Source of the DNA: Cellvibrio sp. KY-YJ-3
GTDB taxonomy: Bacteria > Pseudomonadota > Gammaproteobacteria > Pseudomonadales > Cellvibrionaceae
Assembly (NCBI RefSeq): GCF_008806955.1
Contig: NZ_CP031727.1
Span: 2,618,001-2,682,000, forward strand
Direction of reading: 5' to 3'
DNA length: 64,000 nt
Shown here: piece by piece, positions 54,820-64,000 of the stretch
How positions within the stretch are numbered: position 1 is the stretch's first letter
How the letters are laid out: the number at the start of each line of letters is the position of its first letter
Notes under the pieces: generated by a model
The model's database searches: none
What the model was told of the DNA's origin: nothing
What the model saw: only the letters and a program-made list of their open reading frames with translations
Program-made: the position numbers and the translations under genes

Positions 54820-56457
54820 ATGTTTGCTTGGTATCAGGGGTTCAGTCTCCGCTGGAAGATCAGACTTCCTTTACTGCTGTTGGTGATTCTGGTGGTTTAC
54901 ATGGGGCTTTATTCCATGGATACCAGTAAAGCACTGGGCTCGAATGCGGCGACGATTGCCAAAGTAAATCTTCCCGAAATTGAATTGCTTATTCAGGCGG
55001 ATCGCGACTTGTATCAAGCATTGGTCGCTGAGCGCGCACTCTTCCAACTTGATACCTCGGCTGAGGAATTGATTGCAGAGCAAAGTGAAAATGCGCAACA
55101 GGCTTATGATCGTATCCACAAATCACTCGATTTATCCAATACGGCAACTTCTCAAGAGCGCGAGGAATTTACGCGGCGCTACAATCGCTGGAAACAATTA
55201 GCCGATGAAGTTATTCGTGGTGCACGGGCAAGCGATGAGGCTGGTCGACTCGCGGCGCAACAACAATCATATGGCACAGCATCCGAAGCTTTTGAGCATG
55301 TGCGCACCTATATTGATGAGCTGCAAGAAAAGCGTTTAGCTCATGTAGATCAATTTACGCAGAAAATTGATCAGGACCAAGAAAGCTCAACTCAACATTT
55401 ATTGATGTCAGTGGTGTTTGGTACCTTGGTGAGTTTAGCCGCGGCATTTTTTTTACCGATAGTTGTTGCTAATCAAGTGACTCAGATCAGTCATCGCATT
55501 CAAAATATTGCCGAGGGTGATGGCGATTTAACTATTCGTATACCCGTGGACACTAATGACGAGCTGGGTCAATTGGCCTCTCACGTAAATCACTTTATGG
55601 AAAAACTGCAGCGCATTATTGCCAGTGTATTAGCAAATGCGAGTGAGGTTTCCAAAACCGCGGAATCGCTCCTTGAAGTGTCCAGCAATAGCCAGCGTGC
55701 GGCCGATGATCAGTGTCATGCAATTACCATGGTGGTCACGGCAGTGAATGAGTTGACCATGGCGATTCAAGAAGTTGCACGCAATACCGGCAATACCGCG
55801 CAAAATACCCGCGAGGCAACAGCCATTACTGACAGCGGTCAGAACCGAATTCGTATTGCGGTCGAACGTGTGCAGCAGTTGGCTGTGCGGATCAATGAAA
55901 CCGCTGATTTTATGTCGCACCTGGAAGGCGAAGCTAAAAATGTGACTTCGGTGATTGATGTTATTCGCGGCGTTGCCGAGCAGACTAACTTACTGGCATT
56001 AAACGCAGCGATTGAAGCGGCGCGTGCCGGTGAGCAGGGGCGTGGTTTTGCAGTAGTAGCGGATGAGGTGCGTACTCTGGCGAGCCGTACACAGCAATCC
56101 ACTGCAGACATTCAAGGTATGTTGGGGCAATTGCAACAGGGTGTTCAACGCGCGGTAGAAGCTATGAGCAGTAGCTCTGCAATGACAGCAGAAGCGGCAA
56201 CCTCCGCCAATGAGGCAGGACAATCCTTAATGGGAATTGGTACTGCAGTAAAAGAAATTGCAGATATGACACTGCAAATTGCCACTGCTGCGGAAGAGCA
56301 AAGCTCAGTAACTGCCGAGATAGATAAAAATCTGGTACAAATTAATTCGTTGGCAATGAATACGCTTGAAGGCGCATCCAAAACTGCAGAAGAGAGTCAG
56401 CGGTTAAACGAATTGTCGATCCAATTGCGTCAACTGTTGGGACAATTTCGGGTTTAA
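54820..56457 (+). CDS. Methyl-accepting chemotaxis protein
   Basis: 545 residues. Transmembrane helices at about 10-30 and 193-215 flank a periplasmic four-helix-bundle sensor of ~160 residues. A HAMP domain follows (about 215-270), and the signalling domain has the hairpin tip EQTNLLALNAAIEAARAGEQGRGFAVVADEVR. No C-terminal NWETF pentapeptide. The ligand is unknown. GAGAGG lies just upstream of ATG. A strong bidirectional hairpin follows. Confidence 0.94.
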   Translation: MFAWYQGFSLRWKIRLPLLLLVILVVYMGLYSMDTSKALGSNAATIAKVNLPEIELLIQADRDLYQALVAERALFQLDTSAEELIAEQSENAQQAYDRIHKSLDLSNTATSQEREEFTRRYNRWKQLADEVIRGARASDEAGRLAAQQQSYGTASEAFEHVRTYIDELQEKRLAHVDQFTQKIDQDQESSTQHLLMSVVFGTLVSLAAAFFLPIVVANQVTQISHRIQNIAEGDGDLTIRIPVDTNDELGQLASHVNHFMEKLQRIIASVLANASEVSKTAESLLEVSSNSQRAADDQCHAITMVVTAVNELTMAIQEVARNTGNTAQNTREATAITDSGQNRIRIAVERVQQLAVRINETADFMSHLEGEAKNVTSVIDVIRGVAEQTNLLALNAAIEAARAGEQGRGFAVVADEVRTLASRTQQSTADIQGMLGQLQQGVQRAVEAMSSSSAMTAEAATSANEAGQSLMGIGTAVKEIADMTLQIATAAEEQSSVTAEIDKNLVQINSLAMNTLEGASKTAEESQRLNELSIQLRQLLGQFRV

Positions 56458-56462
56458 CTGTT

Positions 56463-56502
56463 CACTGCAAAAAACTGTGTTTGTGCGCAGTTTTTTGCAG
56501 TG
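56463..56502. terminator. Bidirectional terminator between MCP and Lrp genes
   Basis: Perfect 15-bp arms (56463-56477 and 56488-56502) around a 10-base loop. Each arm has a run of A or T, and TGTTTTTT follows on the plus strand. It serves both convergent genes. Confidence 0.85.
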
Positions 56503-56537
56503 TGTTTTTTCCAATGCCAGCGTCAAAAGTTGCTGAA

Positions 56538-57008
56538 TCAAATAGGCAACTGGGTGGTGAACTTCACTTGTTTCAGTGCAAAGGCAGAATTAATAGAGCC
56601 GATATTGGGCAAGTGGATCAAGGTCTCTTTCATCAGCCGCTCATAGTGCTCAACACTTTCTACTACCACACGCAACACATAATCTTTCTCGCCACTGGTC
56701 GAATAACACTCGACCACTTCCGGAATTACCTGCACCGCTTGTTCAAACGCCTCGAGCGAATTGCCATCGTGGTTTTTGATGGTGATATAAGCATGTACCG
56801 TCACGCCTAAATTCAAAAGTTTTGGGTCGAGCAAGGTCACTTTGCCGCGAATGACTCCCTCGGTTTCAAGGCGTTTCAACCGGCGCCAGCAGGGAGTATG
56901 GGACAGTCCAATCATGGCGCCTAAATCTGCCATAGAGTAGTCAGCATTTTCCTGGAGGGCGCGCAAAATTTTGCGGTCATATTCATCTAGGTCGATTGAG
57001 GGAGGCAT
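56538..57008 (-). CDS. Lrp/AsnC-family transcriptional regulator
   Basis: 156 residues from ATG 57008 (AGGA 7-8 bases upstream). Helix-turn-helix at about 10-60 (DEYDRKILRALQENADYSMADLG, SHTPCWRRLKRLE) and an effector-binding RAM domain (70-150; HAYITIKN, PEVVECYSTSGEKDYVLRVV). Such proteins control amino-acid metabolism, often their own gene or a neighbour; here adk lies divergently 288 bp away. Confidence 0.93.
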   Translation of the reverse strand: MPPSIDLDEYDRKILRALQENADYSMADLGAMIGLSHTPCWRRLKRLETEGVIRGKVTLLDPKLLNLGVTVHAYITIKNHDGNSLEAFEQAVQVIPEVVECYSTSGEKDYVLRVVVESVEHYERLMKETLIHLPNIGSINSAFALKQVKFTTQLPI

Positions 57009-57254
57009 AAGGCTATCCTGAAGGCAAGGGCAATAAGCCATCATTCTAGGATGAAAGTCCATAAATAACAATAAAATGAGGATGTTCTTAATCGTGCAAT
57101 GTCGATCATGGTGGTGGATGGTTAACCCTCGTCAGTCACCTTTTTGTCTCTGTGCCACGTACACAGAGTGCATATTGTGATTGCCGTCATGGGCGTGTAT
57201 CGTAACGCCTCTTTTGTCGGGCACTTTTGTGCCGCTATTCGTGCACAGCGCTAA

Positions 57255-57950
<696 letters not shown>

Positions 57951-57968
57951 TCGCCGTTTAGCGATCAT

Positions 57969-57995
57969 AATAGGCTCTGCGGAGCCTATTTTTTT
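57969..57995 (+). terminator. Rho-independent terminator after adk
   Basis: AATAGGCTC (57969-57977) pairs with GAGCCTATT (57982-57990) over a TGCG tetraloop, followed by TTTTT. Confidence 0.9.
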
Positions 57996-58049
57996 GTCCT
58001 GCGTTTCTGTTTCCCGCGTGTTTTTTGATTTTTTCAGAGTTGCGTTTGT

Positions 58050-58757
58050 ATGGCTTTAATTCTTGCCCTGGATTCTTCTACCGATGCCTGTTCCGTAGCG
58101 CTTTATGCGGATGGTGAGCTGAGCGCTAGTTTTGAGCTGGCAGCCAAAAGCCATACCCAGCGATTGCTGCCTATGGTGGATGAGTTATTAACCGGTCGCG
58201 GAATTGGTTTGGCAGACCTGGATGCCATCGCCTTTGGGCGCGGCCCCGGTTCGTTTACGGGGTTACGGATTTGCATGGGCATAGTGCAGGGCTTGGCATT
58301 TGGTGCGAATTTGCCCGTTATTCCCGTATCGACCTTGGAGGCCATGGCGCTTGGTCATTACCGCGCCAATCCCACGAGTAGTGCTCCGGTATTGGTAGCG
58401 CTGGATGCGCGGATGAATGAAGTTTACTGGTGTGCTTATGCACCGACCGCTGAAGGTGTGATTGCGCTAGTAGAAGAGGCGGTTATCAAGCCGGAATTAC
58501 TCGCGGAAGACAGCAATTTGCCGGTATCACACCACGCGTTTATGGGGGTCGGCCCTGGCTGGCATTATCCCGTGATGCAGTCTTTGGCTCCGCAGTCACT
58601 GCAGTTGGATGCTCATCCACGCGCAGAGGAAATGGCGTTGATTGCAGCGCGTTTGTGGGCAGAGGGCAAGGCCATTAATGTGCTGGAGGCTGAGCCGGTT
58701 TATTTGCGCGACACAGTTTCCTGGCAAAAACGTCAACGTATCCGTGCTGTTGACTAG
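58050..58757 (+). CDS. tsaB: tRNA threonylcarbamoyladenosine biosynthesis protein TsaB
   Basis: 235 residues. ASKHA-fold scaffold for the TsaD-TsaE complex that makes t6A on tRNAs. Starts LILALDSSTDACSVALY, then KSHTQRLLPMVDELL, AIAFGRGPGSFTGLRICMGIVQGLAF and VLVALDARMNEVYWCAY. It lacks the TsaD metal-binding His pair, as expected for TsaB. It precedes apeB by 31 bp; the two probably share a transcript. Confidence 0.95.
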   Translation: MALILALDSSTDACSVALYADGELSASFELAAKSHTQRLLPMVDELLTGRGIGLADLDAIAFGRGPGSFTGLRICMGIVQGLAFGANLPVIPVSTLEAMALGHYRANPTSSAPVLVALDARMNEVYWCAYAPTAEGVIALVEEAVIKPELLAEDSNLPVSHHAFMGVGPGWHYPVMQSLAPQSLQLDAHPRAEEMALIAARLWAEGKAINVLEAEPVYLRDTVSWQKRQRIRAVD

Positions 58758-58788
58758 TTTCCCCCGATGAGTAGTTATTGGTGATTTT

Positions 58789-60129
58789 ATGAGTTCTGCT
58801 GTCCATACCCAATCTGTATTTAATGCTGGTTTGCTCGAATTTTTGCGCGCCTCGCCCACGCCTTTTCATGCTACACGCGCACTGGCCGAGCGCTTGCTTG
58901 CCGCTGGATTTGAGTTACTAAACGAGGGTGACAGCTGGTTGTTGGAACCGGGCAAGCGCTACCTGATCACACGTAACGATTCCTCGCTCATCGCTTTTGT
59001 ATATGGTCGTTCCAGCCTGTTGGATACCGGTATTCGTATGCTGGGCGCCCATACCGACAGCCCTTGTTTGAAAGTAAAACCGCGCGCTGAACTGAATCGT
59101 CGCGGTTACTTTCAACTGGGCGTGGAAGTTTACGGTGGCGCATTATTGGCGCCTTGGTATGACCGCGATTTATCGCTTGCCGGGCGGGTAACCTATCGAG
59201 ATGAGCAGCAGCAAATCGCCAGTGCATTGGTGGATTTCCAGCGTCCGGTAGCGGTGGTACCGAGTCTTGCCATTCATTTGGATCGCGACGCCAATAACAA
59301 CCGCTCCATCAACGCGCAGAAAGATATAGTGCCATTACTCTTACAGTTGCCCGCGGAAGAGGGCAGTCCGCCGGATTTTCGCAGCCAGCTGCACGCTGAA
59401 TTGCAAGCCAGCCAACCTGAACTGGCGGTCAGTCAGGTATTGGATTACGAGATCAGCCTTTATGATACCCAGCCACCAGCGTTGGTCGGTCTGGAGCAAG
59501 ATTTTATCGCCAGCGCCCGTTTGGATAATTTACTCAGCTGTTATATCGGCTTACAGGCGTTATTGGAGGCCGATGATCAGGTATCAAGTCTGCTGATTTG
59601 CACCGATCACGAAGAGGTGGGCAGTGCCTCCTGTTGTGGTGCCAAGGGCCCCATGCTGGAGCAATTTTTGATGCGCTTGTTGCCCGAAACAGAAACGCGC
59701 ATTCGGGTGATTGAGCGCTCCATGATGATCTCCGCCGACAACGCCCACGGTATCCATCCCAACTTCATGGAAAAACATGACGAAAACCACGGCCCACTGT
59801 TGAATCGCGGCCCGGTAATCAAGGTTAACGCCAATCAGCGCTATGCCACGACCAGTGAAACCAGTGCTTTTTTCCGTATGCTGTGTGAATCGGCTGAGGT
59901 GCCTGTACAAAGTTTTGTGGCGCGTACCGATATGGGTTGCGGTAGTACGATTGGCCCGGTGGTGGCTTCTGAAGTCGGTGTTAAAACGATTGATGTGGGC
60001 TGCCCGACTTTTGCCATGCACTCCATTCGCGAGCTGGCAGGTGTGCAGGATGGTTGGAACCTGTACCGTGCTAGTGTTGAGTTTTTCCGTTACACCAAGG
60101 CGCCTATGGCATTGGCCAGCGCACTTTAA
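58789..60129 (+). CDS. apeB: M18-family metalloaminopeptidase
   Basis: 446 residues. The zinc ligands lie in [21 protein letters not shown] and [31 protein letters not shown]-like motifs are replaced by [10 protein letters not shown], and [15 protein letters not shown] closes the active site. It removes acidic or other N-terminal residues from peptides. Length and motifs fit the PepC/ApeB group. Confidence 0.95.
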   Translation: MSSAVHTQSVFNAGLLEFLRASPTPFHATRALAERLLAAGFELLNEGDSWLLEPGKRYLITRNDSSLIAFVYGRSSLLDTGIRMLGAHTDSPCLKVKPRAELNRRGYFQLGVEVYGGALLAPWYDRDLSLAGRVTYRDEQQQIASALVDFQRPVAVVPSLAIHLDRDANNNRSINAQKDIVPLLLQLPAEEGSPPDFRSQLHAELQASQPELAVSQVLDYEISLYDTQPPALVGLEQDFIASARLDNLLSCYIGLQALLEADDQVSSLLICTDHEEVGSASCCGAKGPMLEQFLMRLLPETETRIRVIERSMMISADNAHGIHPNFMEKHDENHGPLLNRGPVIKVNANQRYATTSETSAFFRMLCESAEVPVQSFVARTDMGCGSTIGPVVASEVGVKTIDVGCPTFAMHSIRELAGVQDGWNLYRASVEFFRYTKAPMALASAL

Positions 60130-60207
60130 CGCGCAGCTGCTCGCAACCTTGCTGTGATCCAGTACAAAGACTAGGGACAAGTCTGCGCCAAGCCAACCGC
60201 CTATGCT

Positions 60208-60265
60208 TATAATCGCGCCGCTTGTCCCGATGAAATATGCTCCATCCCATCGGGTTTATCTTTTT
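60208..60265 (+). promoter_or_regulatory. Possible promoter with leader hairpin upstream of the cNMP/rhodanese gene
   Basis: A perfect TATAAT at 60208-60213 is followed by a GC-rich CGCGCCG. Just downstream CCCGATG (60226-60232) pairs with CATCGGG (60248-60254), followed by a T-rich run to 60265. It can read as the apeB terminator or as a leader attenuator of the next gene. No good -35. Confidence 0.45.
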
Positions 60266-60293
60266 CATTGCCAGTGTTTAGTGGAGTTTCCCA

Positions 60294-61322
60294 ATGGCGA
60301 TTAGCCTTGATGTATTAGCGTCTTTTGCGCCTTTTAACACCCTCAACCATGAATACCTGATTCAAGTTGCGGAAAAGGCTGCACTGCGTGATGTTCCGAA
60401 AGGCACCATTATTTTCAAGCGTGGCCGCCCCTTTCCCGAAAAGGTTTATTTAGTGGGCGGCACTGTTGATTTGATTGATTCTGCATTTCAGGTCAATACC
60501 ATCAACCCCGCCAGTGAATCACGCCGCTCGCCGCTCAATATCACCCAACCTACCCAAGTCTCTGCGGTAGCAAAATCCGATGTAACACTCTTGGCCGTGG
60601 ACAGTGATTTTCTGGATCTGGTACTCGCCTGGAGTGAATCCAGCGATGAAGAGGCGGATCTCTCCGGTGTCAGCTTGCACGATGACAATGATTGGATGTC
60701 ATCACTATTGCAGTCGCCCTTATTTAGCCGTTTACCGCCTGCCAATATTCGTCAGTTATTTATTCGTTTTACTGCACAAAAAGTGCAAGCCGATGAAGTG
60801 GTTATTAAACAGGGTGAGCGCGGTGATTATTTTTATGTGCTGGAGTCAGGCAGCGCGACGGTGATAGACCCCGCCGGAAAAATTCTCGCAGCACTTCGCC
60901 CCGGCAACTATTTTGGTGAAGAAGCCTTGGTGGGCGACACTACCCGCAACGCCACCGTAAAAATGCTCACCCCCGGCAAGGTGATGCGCCTAAACAAAGA
61001 AGATTTTCGCGAGCTACTGCAAGAGCCGGTATTGCGTTACCTGAGCGCAGAAGAGTTGCGCAGCCGACCTGCCGATGCCGCACCTTACCAAATCATTGAT
61101 GTACGGTTACCGCTAGAGCGACGCATGCAGGCGGTACCGGGTAGTCAAAATATCCCGCTCAATCAATTGCGGAATCATTTAAAGAATCTCGATTTCAATA
61201 CGGTTTACCTGGTGACAGATGATTCCGGTCGTCGCTGCGATGTAGCCACACATTTGCTCAATCAGGCTGGTTTTGATTGCTACATTCTGCGTGATGCAGA
61301 ATCCTGCTACGCCGGTATTTAA
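60294..61322 (+). CDS. Fusion of two cyclic-nucleotide-binding-like domains and a rhodanese-like domain
   Basis: 342 residues, cytosolic. Residues ~10-110 resemble a degenerate cNMP-binding domain. Residues ~135-250 are a clear second one, with a phosphate cassette FGEEALVGDTTRNAT (207-221) and its conserved Arg. Residues ~262-342 are rhodanese-like (YQIIDVRLPLERRMQAVPGSQNIPL). The usual catalytic Cys loop reads VTDDSGRRC (307-315), so the sulfur-carrying Cys is probably absent. It could sense a cyclic nucleotide and bind a partner through a silent rhodanese fold. GGAG lies before ATG. Confidence 0.85.
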   Translation: MAISLDVLASFAPFNTLNHEYLIQVAEKAALRDVPKGTIIFKRGRPFPEKVYLVGGTVDLIDSAFQVNTINPASESRRSPLNITQPTQVSAVAKSDVTLLAVDSDFLDLVLAWSESSDEEADLSGVSLHDDNDWMSSLLQSPLFSRLPPANIRQLFIRFTAQKVQADEVVIKQGERGDYFYVLESGSATVIDPAGKILAALRPGNYFGEEALVGDTTRNATVKMLTPGKVMRLNKEDFRELLQEPVLRYLSAEELRSRPADAAPYQIIDVRLPLERRMQAVPGSQNIPLNQLRNHLKNLDFNTVYLVTDDSGRRCDVATHLLNQAGFDCYILRDAESCYAGI

Positions 61323-61475
61323 TTTCCCCATTTGTTTCTCTGCAGCTGCCGCGCGCCATAACAATCCGGTGCGCTGGCTGGCAGTTTCGCTAGCCTGTAT
61401 GATGGCGCCCTGAACTTACCCTGCGAATTAACTATTTCCGCTAATCACTATTTTCATAAACTAAGATAGGGCAGC

Positions 61476-62483
61476 ATGAGCAAGCAACGTGTTTTAACCG
61501 GCATTACCACTACGGGCACTCCCCACCTTGGCAATTATGTTGGCGCGATTCGCCCGGCGATTCAGGCCAGTCAACGCGCGGATGTGCAATCATTTTATTT
61601 TCTGGCCGATTTTCATGCGTTGATTAAATGCCAGGAGCCGGATTTGGTTCATCAGTCCACCCGCGAAATTGCTGCCACCTGGTTGGCTTTGGGGCTGGAC
61701 GTGAACAACGCGATTTTTTATCGCCAATCCGATGTGCCAGAAATTCCAGAGCTCTGCTGGGTATTGACCTGCATGGCAGCCAAAGGGTTGATGAATCGCG
61801 CGCATGCCTACAAAGCATCGGTCGATGCGAATGTTGCTAACGGTGATGACCCGGATTTTGGCATCACTATGGGGTTGTATTCCTATCCCATTTTGATGGC
61901 TGCCGATATTTTGATGTTTAACGCTAACAAGGTACCGGTAGGGCGCGACCAGATCCAGCACATTGAAATGGCACGCGATATAGCCGGGCGATTCAACCAT
62001 CACTACGGCGAACATTTTGTGTTGCCAGAAGCCTTGGTTGAGGAAAGCTCTGCAATATTGCAGGGGCTGGATGGGCGCAAAATGAGCAAGAGTTATGGCA
62101 ATACCATCCCGCTTTTTTTGCCGGAAAAACAATTAAAAAAATCCATTAATAAAATCCTGACTAACCTGCTTGAACCCGGTCAAGCAAAAGACCCGGATAC
62201 TTCACCGGTATTTCAAATTTGGCAGGCGTTCGCCACGCCCGCGCAAACTGCGGATATGCGCCAACAATTTGCTGATGGCATAGGTTGGGGTGAAGCTAAG
62301 CGGCAATTGTTTGAGTTGGTGAATGGCCAGTTGACCGAAGCGCGCGACAAATACGAAGCATTGCTGGCTAACCCCGCACATATTGAAGAAGTGTTGCAGC
62401 AGGGCGCTGAAAAAGCCCGCGCCTATAGCAAGCCCTTGTTAGAAAAAGTGCGCGAGGCCGTGGGTATTCGCAAAATAAAATAA
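61476..62483 (+). CDS. trpS: Tryptophanyl-tRNA synthetase
   Basis: 335 residues, class I. HIGH-type motif TPHLGNY (15-21) and KMSKS near 199-203 in [10 protein letters not shown]. Binding motifs [21 protein letters not shown] and [18 protein letters not shown] are present. Size is that of bacterial TrpRS. AGGG lies before ATG. A strong terminator follows. Confidence 0.97.
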   Translation: MSKQRVLTGITTTGTPHLGNYVGAIRPAIQASQRADVQSFYFLADFHALIKCQEPDLVHQSTREIAATWLALGLDVNNAIFYRQSDVPEIPELCWVLTCMAAKGLMNRAHAYKASVDANVANGDDPDFGITMGLYSYPILMAADILMFNANKVPVGRDQIQHIEMARDIAGRFNHHYGEHFVLPEALVEESSAILQGLDGRKMSKSYGNTIPLFLPEKQLKKSINKILTNLLEPGQAKDPDTSPVFQIWQAFATPAQTADMRQQFADGIGWGEAKRQLFELVNGQLTEARDKYEALLANPAHIEEVLQQGAEKARAYSKPLLEKVREAVGIRKIK

Positions 62484-62515
62484 TCTTATTGGCTGATATA
62501 AAATTCAGTTATGCA

Positions 62516-62555
62516 AACAAAAACGCCCGCAAAGATATTTGCGGGCGTTTTTGTT
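62516..62555. terminator. Bidirectional terminator between trpS and bioA
   Basis: Perfect 18-bp stem (62516-62533 and 62538-62555) with a 4-base loop GATA, A-run on one side and T-run on the other. It serves the convergent trpS and bioA genes. Confidence 0.92.
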
Positions 62556-62600
62556 GGTGCTGTGAACTCTGGCTTTTTAATATGTATTTAGCCCAGTAAC

Positions 62601-63905
62601 TTATTCTGCGAGTGTTGCTACCACTTTTAAAACGGCTGACGTAAGGCGGCTCAGTTGCTCGGGAGTAATAATAAACGGCGGCATTAAATAAATAATATTG
62701 CCGAATGGGCGCACCCACACACCTTGCTCCACAAATAGCGGAACCAGCTTTGAGCTAATCACAGCGTCAGTTAATTCCACCACCCCGATTGCGCCCAGTG
62801 TGCGCACCTCTTTTACGTAGGAGAAATCCTTGCAGGGAGCAAGTTCAGCCTGCATTTGTTGGCCAATCGCGTTTACGCGCTCCTGCCAATTTGAATTAAG
62901 CAATAATTCTATGCTGGCGTTGGCCACGGCACAGGCGAGTGGGTTACCCATGTAAGTGGGGCCGTGCATAAATGCGGGATTATCGCCACTGGCAATGCCG
63001 TTGCTGACCTTATCGTTACAGAGGGTGGCGGCAAGGGTGATGTAGCCACCGCTCAGTGCTTTGCCCAAACACATAATATCGGGGCTGATGCCCGCGTGTT
63101 CAGAGGCAAATAATTTACCCGTGCGACCAAAGCCGGTAGCGATCTCATCCACAATTAATAAAATTTCATGTTTGTCGCACAGTTCGCGCACCCGGCGTAA
63201 ATATTCCGGCGAATAAAAACGCATGCCACCGGCGCCTTGCACAATGGGTTCCACAATCACGGCGGCAATTTTTTGGCGATGTTGTTGAATCAGTTGTGCA
63301 AATTTGGCGATGTGCGTTTCCTGAAACGGCTCATCAAAACCGCAGGTGGGTGCTTCGGCAAACAAGTGATGGGCGAGCGTGTGGTGAAACAAATGATGCA
63401 TGCCTGAATGCGGGTCGCATACGGCCATAGCCCCAAAAGTGTCGCCGTGATAACCGCGTTTGAGCGTCAGAAAGGTGGTGCGCTGCGCCTGGCCCTGCGA
63501 GTGCCAATATTGCAGTGCCATTTTCAATGCAATTTCAACCGCGACCGAACCTGAGTCGGAAAAAAATACTTTGTTTAATCCGGCAGGCGTGATGCGGGCC
63601 AGAGTCGCGGCCAGTTTTACTGCTGGCTCATGGGTAATGCCCGCAAACATCACATGCGCTATTTTGCCCAGCTGATCAATAACCGCTTGATTAAGTACGG
63701 GGTGATTGTAGCCATGCACGGCAGCCCACCAGGAGGACATACCGTCAATTAATACCCGGCCATCGGCGAGGTGAAGTTCTACGCCTTGTGCGTGACTGAC
63801 AGGGGTAATTAAACCGGGGTTGGTGAAATCGGTATAGGGGTGCCAGACGTGATCGCGGTCTAGTCGCAGTAAATCCTGAGGGGCAATTTGTTGGTTGTAT
63901 ATCAT
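62601..63905 (-). CDS. bioA: Adenosylmethionine-8-amino-7-oxononanoate aminotransferase
   Basis: 434 residues from ATG 63905; a TTG at 63917 is an alternative. PLP class III aminotransferase: HVWHPYTDF near the start, MSSWWAAVHGYNHP, FSDSGSVAVEIALKMALQYW, RGYHGDTFGAMAVCDP, VDEIATGFGRTGKLFA, and PLP Lys in CLGKALSGG. Uses S-adenosylmethionine as amino donor in biotin synthesis. The rest of a bio operon is not in the window. Confidence 0.96.
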   Translation of the reverse strand: MIYNQQIAPQDLLRLDRDHVWHPYTDFTNPGLITPVSHAQGVELHLADGRVLIDGMSSWWAAVHGYNHPVLNQAVIDQLGKIAHVMFAGITHEPAVKLAATLARITPAGLNKVFFSDSGSVAVEIALKMALQYWHSQGQAQRTTFLTLKRGYHGDTFGAMAVCDPHSGMHHLFHHTLAHHLFAEAPTCGFDEPFQETHIAKFAQLIQQHRQKIAAVIVEPIVQGAGGMRFYSPEYLRRVRELCDKHEILLIVDEIATGFGRTGKLFASEHAGISPDIMCLGKALSGGYITLAATLCNDKVSNGIASGDNPAFMHGPTYMGNPLACAVANASIELLLNSNWQERVNAIGQQMQAELAPCKDFSYVKEVRTLGAIGVVELTDAVISSKLVPLFVEQGVWVRPFGNIIYLMPPFIITPEQLSRLTSAVLKVVATLAE

Positions 63906-63922
63906 GAGGGAGTCCAAAACCG

Positions 63923-63937
63923 GCGCACCGGGTGCGC
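63923..63937. repeat. Palindrome upstream of bioA
   Basis: GCGCACC (63923-63929) and GGTGCGC (63931-63937) around one base, 18-32 bp before the bioA ATG. It could be an operator or a leader hairpin. Confidence 0.4.
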
Positions 63938-64000
63938 TAAAAAACGTGACTCCACTTTAACGAAAAACAGGCTAAAAATCTGAATCTATTTCGCCAAAGT

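Noticed and set aside
59584-60180. 198-residue antisense frame within apeB
   Set aside because: Shadow of the M18 peptidase frame; no family features.
61590-62132. 180-residue antisense frame within trpS
   Set aside because: Shadow of a conserved housekeeping gene.

Overview
The window reads as a chromosomal segment of a free-living gammaproteobacterium, most likely in or near Cellvibrionaceae (Cellvibrio-like). This rests on three things: the uvrY-uvrC-pgsA-tRNA and exbBD-lpxK-kdsB-ptp-murB gene orders, exported proteins with serine-rich linkers, and a TonB-dependent receptor. Base composition looks even throughout. I see no integrase, transposase, prophage or CRISPR array. The assignment is inferred from gene content only.

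Layout. 0-9.8 kb: an alpha-glucan phosphorylase cut by the left edge, a D-lactate dehydrogenase, an AsmA-like protein, a YihY-type membrane protein, a four-gene Mla/Mce lipid-transport operon (permease, ATPase, MCE protein, lipoprotein) and two small proteins. 9.9-19 kb is the accessory-looking part: a Ser-rich lipoprotein with two lamin-tail domains and a beta-propeller, a TonB-dependent receptor with a periplasmic solute-binding protein, and an opposing pair made of a ThDP-dependent acetolactate-synthase-like enzyme and a FabH-like ketosynthase. 19.4-28.6 kb: a GGDEF/EAL protein, YggL, YceH, a pseudo-receiver protein, a shikimate-kinase-like protein, two unknown small proteins, a DASH cryptochrome and a probable glycosyltransferase.

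28.8-37.3 kb: exbB-exbD, then the envelope genes lpxK-kdsB-ptp-murB, then uvrY-uvrC-pgsA followed by tRNA-Cys and tRNA-Leu. 37.5-43.7 kb: an AEC transporter, a variant HD-GYP protein, a thiOSG thiamine operon behind a TPP riboswitch, and xseA. 43.8-64 kb is mostly housekeeping: guaB-guaA, a secreted AstE-like protein, an EVE-domain protein, RNase II, nhaP2-gabD, a chemoreceptor, an Lrp-family regulator, adk, tsaB, apeB, a cyclic-nucleotide/rhodanese fusion, trpS and bioA.

The best candidate for something undescribed is 12.9-19.0 kb. There a ThDP enzyme and a ketosynthase III form a possible acyloin or alpha-hydroxyketone pathway, beside an outer-membrane receptor and a periplasmic binding protein that could take up a related molecule. 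Other points of note are a thiamine operon promoter whose -10 element lies inside a perfect inverted repeat just before the riboswitch, a chimeric REP/MITE-like palindrome at 48.7 kb, and several signalling proteins with substituted catalytic residues (HD-GYP, rhodanese, receiver). Many genes use TTG or GTG starts, which I chose from ribosome-binding-site spacing or family alignment.
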